A stretch of DNA of 64,000 bases from the NCBI GenBank assembly GCA_016197205.1, contig JACPWG010000049.1:44332-108331 (forward strand). Reading direction: 5' to 3'. Of this stretch, positions 37,556 to 45,489 are shown piece after piece. The notes below the pieces were generated by a model, which worked only from the letters and a program-made list of their open reading frames with translations, ran no database searches and had not been told where the DNA came from. The DNA comes from Planctomycetota bacterium. GTDB taxonomy: Bacteria; Planctomycetota; MHYJ01; WSZJ01; JACPWG01. Made by a program: the position numbers and the translations under genes. The first letter of the stretch is position 1; each line of letters starts with the position of its first letter.

Positions 37556-40447
37556 ATGCTCTCTCCGCTCCCCCCGACCAACTGGCGCTCTCGCGAGGCC
37601 TTCGGCAAGTACCTGAAGCCGCGGCTGCTCGAGCTGCTCCGTGCGATCGGCCTGGACGCGATCTACGAACGGGCGGTCGGCGACTTCGTGTACCACAGGG
37701 ACGACGCGGGCCGCGAGCGGGAGGTGCTCGACCTGCTCGGCGGCTACGGCGCCTCGCTCTTCGGCCACAACAACCCCGAGCTGGTCGAGCGCGCGAAACA
37801 GATCCTGGACACCCAGCGGCCTTTCAATGCCCAGGCCAGCGTGCGCGGCCTCGCAGGCCTGCTCGCGGAGCGGCTCTCGGAGACGGTCGGTCGCTTCACG
37901 CACCGGGCGTACGTCGTGACGTTCGCGAACTCCGGCACCGAGGCGGTCGAGGCGGCGATCAAGCACGCGGAGCTGGAGTACGTGCTCCGGCTCGACCGGA
38001 TGCACGAGCGGTTGAAGCGCACGTCGCGCGAGATCCGGCAGCGGCTTCGCGACCATACGGCCTACGTCCCGGAGTCGCTTTTCGAACAGGCCTCCCGGCT
38101 CTTCGACGTCCCGAAATTCGGCGACCTGGATGAGCTGTTCGCGCGCGTCTTCAGCCACAACCTCGAGGTCCTGAATCGCGAGCCGCTCTTCCTCGCGCTG
38201 GAAGGCGCCTTTCACGGGAAGTCGACCGGCTCGCTCCAGCTCACGTACAACCCGGACTACCGGAGCCCGTGGCGACGGCTCGGGGTGCGCACGGTCTTCC
38301 TGCCGCCCGAGGACCCGGCCGCGATCGCGCGCGAGCTGGAGAAGGCGCGGGTGCGACACCTGGAGCTGCACATCGCGGAGAGCGGCGCGCTGGAGCTGGA
38401 CGAGCGGGAGCTGGTGAACGTTTCCGCGTGCTTCGTGGAACCGATCCAGGGCGAAGGCGGCATCCGGGAGATCTCGGCGGGGTACCTGGCCGCGCTGCGA
38501 AAAGCCGCGGACGAGAAGGGCTTTCCGCTCGTGATCGACGAGATCCAAAGCGGGATGGGGCGGACGGGGACGTTCCTGGCGAGCGAGGCAACCGGCGTGC
38601 GCGGCGACTACTATGTGCTCTCGAAGGCGTTAGGCGGCGGGCTGGCGAAGATCTCCGCGCTGCTGGTGGACCGGGAGCGGTACGTCGCGGACTACGGGTA
38701 CCTGCACACGTCGACGTTCGCGGACGACGACTTTTCGAGCGCGATGGGGCTGGGCGCGCTCGAGCTGCTCGATCGGGAGGGCGGCGCGCTCGTGAAGGGC
38801 GTGCGCGAGAAGGGGGAGCACCTGCTCCGGCGGTTGCGCGAAGTGGCGGACGCGTATCCGGGCCAGCTCGCGGCGGTGCGTGGACGAGGGCTGATGGTCG
38901 GGATCGAGCTGTCGCAGCCGAAGCAATCGCCTTCGCCGCTCATCCGCGTGCTGACGGAGCAGGGGTTGTTGGGGTTCATGGTGAGCGGCCATTTGCTGCA
39001 CGAGGAGCGGATCCGGGTGGCGCCGACCCTTTCGGTGCACGGAACGATCCGGCTGGAGCCGTCGGCCTACGTGCGGACCGAGGAGCTGGACCGGTTCTGC
39101 GAAGGGCTGGGGCGGGTGCTGTGCGCGATCCGGGACGCGGACGGCTTCCGACTGGCGCGCTTTCTCGTCGGCCGGCACGGCGAGGCGCTCGCGGAGAAGC
39201 CGCCGCAGACGGTGCGCGCGCTGCCGACGCCGACGCGCTGGTTCGCGACGCGGCAGCGGCACTCCCGCAACGTGGCGTTCCTGGGGCATTTCCTGGAGCC
39301 GGGCGACCTGAAGCTGTGGGACCCGTCGCTCGCGCCGCTCACCGAGAAGGAGTGCGAGCTCTTTCTGGAGCGGACGCGCGGGTTCCTGGAGCCGTTCGTC
39401 GTGGACCGGGTGGAGATCCTGTCGTCCGGCGGGGAGGTGGTGAACCTGACCGTCGTGGGGCTCGCGTTCACGGCGTCGCAGGTGATGGAATCCTTCCGCA
39501 AGGGCAAAGTCCGGTGGGCGGTGCGGCAGATCGAGCAGGGCGTGGAGTTGGCGAAGCGGCTGGGGTGCAGCGTCGTGGGCTTCGGCGGGTTCACGTCGAT
39601 CGTGACCGACAACTGCCGGGACATCGTGGAGGACGAGATCACGCTGACGAGCGGGAACTCGCTTACGGCCGCGGCCGCGGTGGAGGCGGTCTTCAAGGCC
39701 GCGCGGCGGCTCGGCATCGAACGGCCGCGGCTGGGCGTGCTGGGCGCGGCGGGGAACATCGGCGCCGTGCTGGCGGAGGTGGCGGCGGACCGCGTGAGCG
39801 ACATTTTGCTGGTGGGGCGGCCGGGGTCCGTGTCGCGGCTGGAGCGGGCGGCGAACGGCGTGTACTATGAGGCGTGGAAGCGGCTGGTCGGCGCGCGCGC
39901 GACGGACGGGCTGGCGGGGGCGATCGCGGGGACGCGCACGGTGAAGGCGCTGCAGGAGCCGGGCGCGGCCTACGACGTGGAGCGGATCGGCGAGGCGATC
40001 CGGCTCGGGCTGGCCGAGGAGCTGAAGGACCAGGCGCCGATCCGGATCTCGACCGCGCTGGGGTCGGTCCGGACGTGCAACCTGATTCTCTCGGCGACGA
40101 ACGCGCCGGTGCCGGTGCTTGAGCCCGCGCACATCGCGGACGGCCCGGTCGTGGTGTGCGACGTGGCGACCCCGCGCGACGTCTCGCCCGCGGTCCTCGC
40201 GGAGCGGCCGCACGCGGTGGTGCTGAAGGGCGGGCTGGTGCGGGCGCCTCTAGGGCAAACACCTGAGATCCCGGGGATGCACCTCGCGAGCGGCCTCTTG
40301 TACGGATGCATGGGGGAGTCGATCCTGCTCGGCTTCACGGGGATCTCGGAGAACTACTCCTTCGGCAGGCTCTCCGCGTCGCGTGTGCGCTGGATCCGCG
40401 ACCTGGCGGCGCTGCACGGGTTTTCGATCGAGGAGCACCGGGTGTAG
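37556..40447 (+). CDS. Class III aminotransferase fused to acyl-ACP reductase-like domain
   Basis: A 963-residue product. ATG 37556 has AGGAG at 37540-37544. Residues 1-500 are a PLP-dependent class III aminotransferase: VVTFANSGTEAVEAAIKHAE, FVEPIQGEGGI, LVIDEIQSGMGRTG and SKALGGG with the PLP Lys at 357. Residues 560-963 match the cyanobacterial long-chain acyl-ACP reductase (AAR): NVAFLGHFLEPGDLKLWDP, VVGFGGFTSIVTDN, the NADPH loop GAAGNIGA (730-737), and YGCMGESILLGF with Cys918 at the AAR acyl-enzyme Cys position, then NYSFGR. The reductase would release acyl-ACP as the aldehyde and the aminotransferase would convert it to the amine. It follows the ACP and FAAL in the same direction. Confidence 0.85.
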   Translation: MLSPLPPTNWRSREAFGKYLKPRLLELLRAIGLDAIYERAVGDFVYHRDDAGREREVLDLLGGYGASLFGHNNPELVERAKQILDTQRPFNAQASVRGLAGLLAERLSETVGRFTHRAYVVTFANSGTEAVEAAIKHAELEYVLRLDRMHERLKRTSREIRQRLRDHTAYVPESLFEQASRLFDVPKFGDLDELFARVFSHNLEVLNREPLFLALEGAFHGKSTGSLQLTYNPDYRSPWRRLGVRTVFLPPEDPAAIARELEKARVRHLELHIAESGALELDERELVNVSACFVEPIQGEGGIREISAGYLAALRKAADEKGFPLVIDEIQSGMGRTGTFLASEATGVRGDYYVLSKALGGGLAKISALLVDRERYVADYGYLHTSTFADDDFSSAMGLGALELLDREGGALVKGVREKGEHLLRRLREVADAYPGQLAAVRGRGLMVGIELSQPKQSPSPLIRVLTEQGLLGFMVSGHLLHEERIRVAPTLSVHGTIRLEPSAYVRTEELDRFCEGLGRVLCAIRDADGFRLARFLVGRHGEALAEKPPQTVRALPTPTRWFATRQRHSRNVAFLGHFLEPGDLKLWDPSLAPLTEKECELFLERTRGFLEPFVVDRVEILSSGGEVVNLTVVGLAFTASQVMESFRKGKVRWAVRQIEQGVELAKRLGCSVVGFGGFTSIVTDNCRDIVEDEITLTSGNSLTAAAAVEAVFKAARRLGIERPRLGVLGAAGNIGAVLAEVAADRVSDILLVGRPGSVSRLERAANGVYYEAWKRLVGARATDGLAGAIAGTRTVKALQEPGAAYDVERIGEAIRLGLAEELKDQAPIRISTALGSVRTCNLILSATNAPVPVLEPAHIADGPVVVCDVATPRDVSPAVLAERPHAVVLKGGLVRAPLGQTPEIPGMHLASGLLYGCMGESILLGFTGISENYSFGRLSASRVRWIRDLAALHGFSIEEHRV

Positions 40448-40755
40448 GGGGGGGCAAGCCGTCGTCGCCGGGAAGAGGCCGTCTGCCTAGTAGTCCGCGT
40501 CCGCGTGGAAGGTCCGACGGACCTGGGAGCATGCTCCCGCATGGCGAAGAGAGGGGGGTAGAACTCGGGGTGGAACGCGTCAACCAGGGGGCGCACTTTG
40601 GACGGGGCCAGGCGGATCACCAGGTCCGCGTCCAGAGTCGCGCGAGGCTCACCTAGGATGCTGCTGGCAACGGATCCTCCGACGACATAGCTGATTTCCA
40701 GCTCGTCGAGCAGCTCAATTGTGCGGAGCAGCACCGGAATGGGGTCGACGATCAC
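40354..40755 (-). pseudogene. Nucleotidyltransferase, apparently truncated
   Basis: The start is GTG 40755, two bases after the stop of the upstream gene. Residues 1-65 match the MNT-like fold: IELLDELEISYVVGGSVASS with the GGS motif and EPRATLDADLVIRL with the two metal-binding Asp. After FHPEFYPPL the sequence loses any family pattern, and the frame runs antisense into the end of the aminotransferase-reductase gene. Proteins of this group normally continue with a second beta region, so I read this as a 3' deletion or frameshift near 40550. Intact relatives pair with a small helical partner, as here. Confidence 0.5.
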
Positions 40756-40756
40756 T

Positions 40757-41068
40757 CTACCAAGTCTCCTGGTTAGGATCCAACCCCAGGAGCCGGATCA
40801 TGTTTTCGCGACCGAGTCGAAAAGCGGCGAGGCGAAGGCGCAACTGCTCTTCGGAGGCGTTCGGGTATCGGAGCCTGAGGCCGGCCAGCTTCAGTTCCTG
40901 CACAAATCGCGACGATCCGATCAAGTGATCGGTCTTCTCGCTGGGGGACAGCCGTCGATAGGCGTCGAAGAGGAACTGCTCGGCTTCGTAGGATGTGTCC
41001 ATCGACTGCGTCTTGTATCCCGGGGGTGAGCTCTTCCGCGAGAGTGAAGGAAGAGAGTCATTACTCAT
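40757..41068 (-). CDS. Small helical protein, probable nucleotidyltransferase partner
   Basis: A 103-residue product. ATG 41068 overlaps the stop of the upstream gene (ATGA), which fixes the start. The pattern DTSYEAEQFLFDAYRRLSPS, then FVQELKLAGLRLRYPNASEE and QLRLRLAAFRLG, is that of a family of helical proteins often encoded directly before MNT-like nucleotidyltransferases. The arrangement suggests a toxin-antitoxin-like or regulatory pair, but the role is not established. It is the middle gene of a three-gene minus-strand operon (41586 to 40354). Confidence 0.65.
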   Translation of the reverse strand: MSNDSLPSLSRKSSPPGYKTQSMDTSYEAEQFLFDAYRRLSPSEKTDHLIGSSRFVQELKLAGLRLRYPNASEEQLRLRLAAFRLGRENMIRLLGLDPNQETW

Positions 41069-41586
41069 GCCACTCGTCTCCACGTCAGGGGCAAGGCCAC
41101 ATGTGGCCCCACGCTACGGACGTTTTCTCGGAGGGGAAGGTAGGCCGATACCTCGATTACCATACTTCCCCGGGCCGGCCCTGTCCAGGGTGAACTCGAA
41201 CCGACTGGGATCCTGAAGCGGGCCCGCGAGTCCCCCTCGTCGAGCGCCAGGGTGCTGCGACCAAGCTGCGCTTCGGCCGCGTGCCCGAGGGCCATGTCGT
41301 ACCGGCCGAGCGAATATCGCGCGTAACATAGAACAACCTGAAGGCGGGCCAACTGACAGCCCATCAGACCCGTCAATTCGGCGAGCCGTAGGACTTCCGC
41401 CGCGTACCCCGCTCCGACGAGGCCGATGCCGCTCTCGACGAGAACCTCCCGGGCCCGTGCGGGGTCCAGGGACTCCATCCCTTCCGGATTGATAGCGATG
41501 GAGATCGGTTCGTTTGAAGAGGCTCTGCTTAGCCGATCTCGAACCTCTCTCAGGAGGCGGTTTTCTCGGAGGACTCGATCGAACAC
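41065..41586 (-). CDS. TPR-like hypothetical protein
   Basis: A 173-residue product from GTG 41586. The visible region VLRLAELTGLMGCQLARLQV and LCYARYSLGRYDMALGHAAE resembles a TPR pair. The four-base overlap with the next gene supports translation. The frame continues open upstream for about 30 codons with helical, charged sequence (QRHTERLSAQALGTVF) and then meets TAG near 41680, so the true N-terminus may have been lost or lies at a rare start. The last 35 residues have low-complexity character. No family name. Confidence 0.5.
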   Translation of the reverse strand: MFDRVLRENRLLREVRDRLSRASSNEPISIAINPEGMESLDPARAREVLVESGIGLVGAGYAAEVLRLAELTGLMGCQLARLQVVLCYARYSLGRYDMALGHAAEAQLGRSTLALDEGDSRARFRIPVGSSSPWTGPARGSMVIEVSAYLPLRENVRSVGPHVALPLTWRRVA

Positions 41587-41726
41587 GGTGCCAAGCGCCT
41601 GCGCGGACAGCCTTTCAGTGTGACGCTGGTCCAGCGGCCCGGACCGCTCCTGGAGGCGGTCTTGCTTCCTGCGCTGCTAACCGTCGGATAGTTGTTTTCT
41701 TGCGAGCCTCTTTCTCCGCACGCGAC

Positions 41727-41815
41727 GTAAGGTGCACGAATTACACAAATTACGGCGCATTTCACGAAGGGGTTGTGGACAGCTACCGCATCATCCTCTC
41801 TTCGTGAAATTTGTG
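41727..41815. repeat. Inverted A/T-rich repeat
   Basis: CACGAATTACACAAATTACG on the left is partly matched by the inverted CTTCGTGAAATTTGTGTT at 41800-41817, around a 40-bp centre. Its make-up resembles the other array pairs. The rest of 41590-42217 shows no convincing gene; frames there are shadows. Confidence 0.5.
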
Positions 41816-42217
41816 TTCCCGTCCGTTCGTCGGCGCGACGGGTGTTGCAGGTCACTCCCGGTTCGGCTGCGGCCCCGCCGCGCTGTGTGCCTCGGCTTCG
41901 GGTGGTCCGGTCATGCGGCCCCCGAGCGGTGACGCGCAGTAGGGAAGGCGGAGCGAGAGGGTCGCGCAGAAATCTCTCCGAGGGAATTGTACCACTCGGA
42001 AGGCCCAAATCCAGAGGAACGCGAAGGCGCTGGACCCAGGAGGCGCGATGCGACTCGGCCGGCCCTCCCTTTCCTCGCGTCCACCCTCGCGCCGAGTAGG
42101 CTGTCCGCTTGGGACCTGGCACCCGAGGCGTCCCGGGGGGATGTGCTTCACCGCGCCGCGCGCGGGCGGTGCGGTGAAATCCACACCGTGGCGAGCCCCT
42201 GCTCCACGGCCTGACCC

Positions 42218-42265
42218 TTGACACGGCGGAGCTCACAAGCTAAAAGCCTATTTATAGCTTGTGAG
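42218..42265 (+). promoter_or_regulatory. Promoter overlapped by an 11-bp inverted repeat
   Basis: TTGACA (42218-42223) and TAAAAG (42241-42246) are 17 bp apart. An exact inverted repeat CTCACAAGCTA (42232-42242) / TAGCTTGTGAG (42255-42265) covers the start of the -10 box on one side and the ribosome binding site (GAGGAA) on the other. It can act as an operator or as an RNA hairpin hiding the Shine-Dalgarno sequence of the ATPase gene at 42274. Confidence 0.65.
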
Positions 42266-42273
42266 GAACGCCG

Positions 42274-43737
42274 ATGCTCGATGCCGAAACCGTCCAGGTC
42301 TTGCGCGATTTGAACCCATGGTGGGCGAAGCCGACACGAGTCCGGCCGGCGCCCCCTTCCTATCGACGACGGCTGGTCCGGGAGATCTTCGAGCGACTCT
42401 CCGCGCCGCGTGGGCTGATCGAGGTCCTCCGAGGACCCCGGCAGGTGGGGAAGACGACGGCGATCTATCAAATCGTCGAAGATCTGCTCCGAAAGGGCGT
42501 GCCGCATACCGACCTTCTCTTCGTACGCTTCGACCACGAACTGCTTCGTGAGGTGAAGGGCGGGATCCCGGCAATCGCCCGATGGTTCGAGGCCGAGGTA
42601 CGCCGGCGCCCCTTTGGGCCGATTCACCCCGCCTTTCTGTTTCTCGACGAGGTGCACAAACTACGCCTGTGGGACGAGCAGGTCAAGCACGTCTACGACA
42701 CTTTTCCTGTGCGAATGCTTCTGACGGGCTCTTCGAGCGTCCTTGTGAGCCGAGGAGGACGGGAGAGCCTGGCGGGTCGAGCGCTTACGAGCGATTTCCC
42801 GACTTTTCATTTTCTCGAAGTCCTGGACGTCTGGAAGCCTCACTTGGCCCGCGTTCTCCCGGAGCCCTGTCGGCTGCGAGATGCCTTCGACCCTGGGACC
42901 GCCAGCCCCTGGGGCAAGGGCCTCGGCCTCGCCGCCCAGCAACGGCTGGCGCTTCACCGGGCTCTGGAGCGCTACTACACGCGGGGCGGCTACCCACGTC
43001 TTCACTCCGGAGAGGTCCCGGACGATCGCTGGGCGGATTACCTCGTGGAGACGGTCTTTGATCGTGTGCTCGGGGTCGATATCCCCGACCTGTTCCCGAT
43101 CGAGCAGCCCCAGCTCATGAGGCACATCTACCTCGCCGTGGCCCGCCACACCGGGAAGGAGCTCGCCCAGAATCGACTCACCGAAGACGCCATCGCCGCA
43201 GGCTTCAGGACGAACCAGCCGACCGTGGGAAAATACCTGCACTACCTCGCGGACGCGCTCCTGATCCGAGAATTTCGCCGTTATCCCCTGGTCAGGCGCA
43301 AGGCGGCGCGCGTGCCCGCTAAAATCACGCTCAGCGACCTCGGTGTCAGAACCGCCATCCTTCGGGGGGCGCCCTCGCTCGGAGAAGCAGCGCCGGACGT
43401 GGTCGGCCCGCTCGTGGAGACTCTGGCGCAAAGCGTTCTTCGCGGCCCAGGGCTCCAATTCCACTATTTCCGCGACTTCGAAAACCCGAAGGATCGTCGA
43501 TCCAACCTCCTGGAAGTGGACTTCGTGGTCGAGCAACTCGATGGCGCCGTGCTGCCCGTCGAAATCAAGTTTCGCAAGCAGATCGACGCTCACGACACAC
43601 GCGGCCTCCAGCACTTCATGGCTCGATTCGGGGCGCGCTACGGGATCCTGGTGACCCGGGACCTTTGCGGGTGGGATTCGACGCGTCGGATCCTGGCCCT
43701 GCCCCTGCTCGATTTCCTGGTCCGATTCACGGGGTGA
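42274..43737 (+). CDS. AAA ATPase with DUF4143 (COG1373-type)
   Basis: A 487-residue product. Walker A is GPRQVGKTT (about residues 55-63), Walker B is FLFLDEVHK, and a sensor follows as MLLTGSSSVLVSRG. The DUF4143 half begins near residue 230 (RYYTRGGYPRLHSG) and ends with a PD-(D/E)xK-like motif, LEVDFVVEQ...LPVEIKF. The family is widespread, often in accessory regions, and its role is unknown; a nuclease or DNA-linked function has been suggested from the fold. It is monocistronic here, with a promoter/operator directly upstream. Confidence 0.88.
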   Translation: MLDAETVQVLRDLNPWWAKPTRVRPAPPSYRRRLVREIFERLSAPRGLIEVLRGPRQVGKTTAIYQIVEDLLRKGVPHTDLLFVRFDHELLREVKGGIPAIARWFEAEVRRRPFGPIHPAFLFLDEVHKLRLWDEQVKHVYDTFPVRMLLTGSSSVLVSRGGRESLAGRALTSDFPTFHFLEVLDVWKPHLARVLPEPCRLRDAFDPGTASPWGKGLGLAAQQRLALHRALERYYTRGGYPRLHSGEVPDDRWADYLVETVFDRVLGVDIPDLFPIEQPQLMRHIYLAVARHTGKELAQNRLTEDAIAAGFRTNQPTVGKYLHYLADALLIREFRRYPLVRRKAARVPAKITLSDLGVRTAILRGAPSLGEAAPDVVGPLVETLAQSVLRGPGLQFHYFRDFENPKDRRSNLLEVDFVVEQLDGAVLPVEIKFRKQIDAHDTRGLQHFMARFGARYGILVTRDLCGWDSTRRILALPLLDFLVRFTG

Positions 43738-43819
43738 ATCGGCGAGCCGTCTGCCTGCTCGCATCCGCCGAAGCCCCTCTCCCCTCCTCCTTCGCGGAGC
43801 TTGTGTTCTGGCGGCACCC

Positions 43820-43960
43820 GTGGATACAATTCCGGGCGTGGTTCAGATTGCCGCTGACGTCGAGCCCGGCCGACAGCCCTGCCTCGCTTTGTGGACACGG
43901 CAGCGCCGTGCCCCTGCGCAAAGCGGCCGATCGACAACTGTGACCCGGCTTTGAACCCTG
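43820..43960. repeat. Degenerate palindromic element in a gene-free gap
   Basis: The 388-bp gap (43738-44125) has no gene I can support. It contains an element with inverted ends (GGGCGTGGTTCAGATTG and CTTTGAACCCTGCCCA) and an inner palindrome CACGGCAGCGCCGTGCC near 43896-43912. The ends resemble those of the R5 elements at 51275 and 56390. Confidence 0.45.
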
Positions 43961-44125
43961 CCCAATTCCGTGCGGCCGGCATGACCGCGCCCGGCTCGCG
44001 CGCGAGCCGGCAGCGTGCCCCCGCTTCGAAAAAAAGCCCATCGAGCCGGAGCCGAGTTCCCAGTTGACCCGGTAGTCCGCAAGCAATGGAGTGAGGCCTT
44101 GGCCGAGACAGGACGCGGACCCGCG

Positions 44126-45022
44126 ATGTACCCCAACGGCAACCCGCCCCCCGGCGAATCGCACGCCGTTGCAGCCGTCCCCGTCGCGATCCCCCCGTCC
44201 CTCCGTGGCCGGTGGCTCTTCCTCCTCGGCCTCGGGTCGGTGCTGGTCGCGATCCGGATGGACGCGAACTTGGCCGGGCTCCCGCTGGGGGAGCTCGTAC
44301 CGTTCCTCGGCGTGGCCCTGGCAGGGGCGGCCTGTCTGGCGTTGCGGGCTGCCGGGTCGGGCCGCGGGCGTACGGCGATGCCGGCCGCGCTCGCCCTCGC
44401 CGTGCTCTGGTGCGTCGTCGAGGGCTTCGCCGCCGGTCGTAGGCCCGCGTCGCTCGCCGGCTGGCTGTCCGGGGTCTCCTCCTTCTTCCTGCCGGTCGCC
44501 GCGTTCCTCGTGGCCTGGGCGCTTGGCCGGACTTGTCGCGAGCCGGGCTGGCCCGCCGCCCAGCATGCTTGGCGCCAAGCCTCGGTCGCGGTTCTCCTGT
44601 GTGTCGCGCTGCCCCTGGAGGTCTCCATCGGAGTGGCCGCGCTGGCTGTCGCGCTCGGAAGTTCGTTCGAGTTCAAGTCCCACAATTTCCTGCTCTTGGC
44701 CGGCACCTGGCTGGTGCTCACCTTCCCGGCACTGCTGGTCGTGCGGGGAGCGGCGCTGACGGCACAGGCGATCGCCTCCGCGGAGGCGCGTCCGGCCTCG
44801 CGGCCCGCGCTGTGGTTCGCGCGACCTCGGGGCCTGGCCCTTGTCTGGGTCGTCCTCCTCGTGCCCGTCTGGCTCCTCGCGCCCTCCGCCGTCCATTACG
44901 CGGTCACGCCGGCGTTCGATCACCCTCAGCAAGACCCTTCAGTGGAATGGCGCAACCTGGTGACCTCGACAGCGGCGCCGTTAAAAAAGCAGCTCGGCAT
45001 CGCCAAGGTGCGGAGTCTGTAG
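44126..45022 (+). CDS. Multi-span membrane protein of unknown function
   Basis: A 298-residue product from ATG 44126. About seven hydrophobic segments are visible, starting at WLFLLGLGSVLVAI and ending at LALVWVVLLVPVWLLAPSAV near residue 250. A soluble C-terminal tail of about 45 residues follows (AFDHPQQDPSVEWRNLVTST). No transporter motif or catalytic residue pattern is visible. It is followed after eight bases by the RhuM-like gene on the same strand, so the two may be co-transcribed. Confidence 0.6.
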   Translation: MYPNGNPPPGESHAVAAVPVAIPPSLRGRWLFLLGLGSVLVAIRMDANLAGLPLGELVPFLGVALAGAACLALRAAGSGRGRTAMPAALALAVLWCVVEGFAAGRRPASLAGWLSGVSSFFLPVAAFLVAWALGRTCREPGWPAAQHAWRQASVAVLLCVALPLEVSIGVAALAVALGSSFEFKSHNFLLLAGTWLVLTFPALLVVRGAALTAQAIASAEARPASRPALWFARPRGLALVWVVLLVPVWLLAPSAVHYAVTPAFDHPQQDPSVEWRNLVTSTAAPLKKQLGIAKVRSL

Positions 45023-45030
45023 GGAACGAA

Positions 45031-45489
45031 ATGATCAACGACGCGGCTCCCACGGGCGAATTGGTCCTCTACCAGACGGAGGACGGGCGAACGCGCCTCG
45101 AGTGCCGGTTCGCCGACGAAACCCTGTGGCTGAGCCAGGCACTGATGGCGGAGCGGTTCCAGACGACTCCGCAGAACGTGACCCAGCACTTGAAATCCGT
45201 CTATGAAGAGGGGGAGCTCCAGCCGGAGGCAACCTGTAAGGATTTCTTGCAAGTTCGCCAGGAGGGTACAAGGCGGATCCGGAGGACAGTCCGGCACTAC
45301 AGCCTCGACGCCATCCTCGCCGTCGGCGATCGCGTCCGCTCCCCCCGCGGCACCCTGTTCCGCACCCGGGCCACGGAGCGCCTGCGCGAGTACTTGGTGA
45401 AGGGCTTCACCATGGACGACATGCGGCTGAGGAACCCGCCCGCCGAGGGGAGCGGCGTTCCCGACTACTTCGAGAGATGGGCGTCATGA
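45031..45489 (+). CDS. RhuM-family protein, 3'-truncated
   Basis: A 152-residue product from ATG 45031. The family pattern is clear: LVLYQTEDGRTRLECRFADE, LWLSQALMAERFQTTPQNVT, then HLKSVYEEGEL, RRTVRHYSLDAILAVGDRV and LREYLVKGFTMDDMRLRNPP. RhuM proteins are usually about 330 residues; here the frame stops just after VPDYFERW, where homologues continue with a long helical C-terminal domain. The last 13 bases overlap the start of the flavoprotein gene. It is probably a remnant after a deletion. The family occurs on pathogenicity and accessory islands and has no proven activity. Confidence 0.8.
   Translation: MINDAAPTGELVLYQTEDGRTRLECRFADETLWLSQALMAERFQTTPQNVTQHLKSVYEEGELQPEATCKDFLQVRQEGTRRIRRTVRHYSLDAILAVGDRVRSPRGTLFRTRATERLREYLVKGFTMDDMRLRNPPAEGSGVPDYFERWAS

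Noticed and set aside
41550..42236. A 228-codon minus-strand frame in the gap before the ATPase
   Set aside because: It crosses an inverted repeat and a promoter, shows only Arg/Pro/Gly-rich composition and no start signals.
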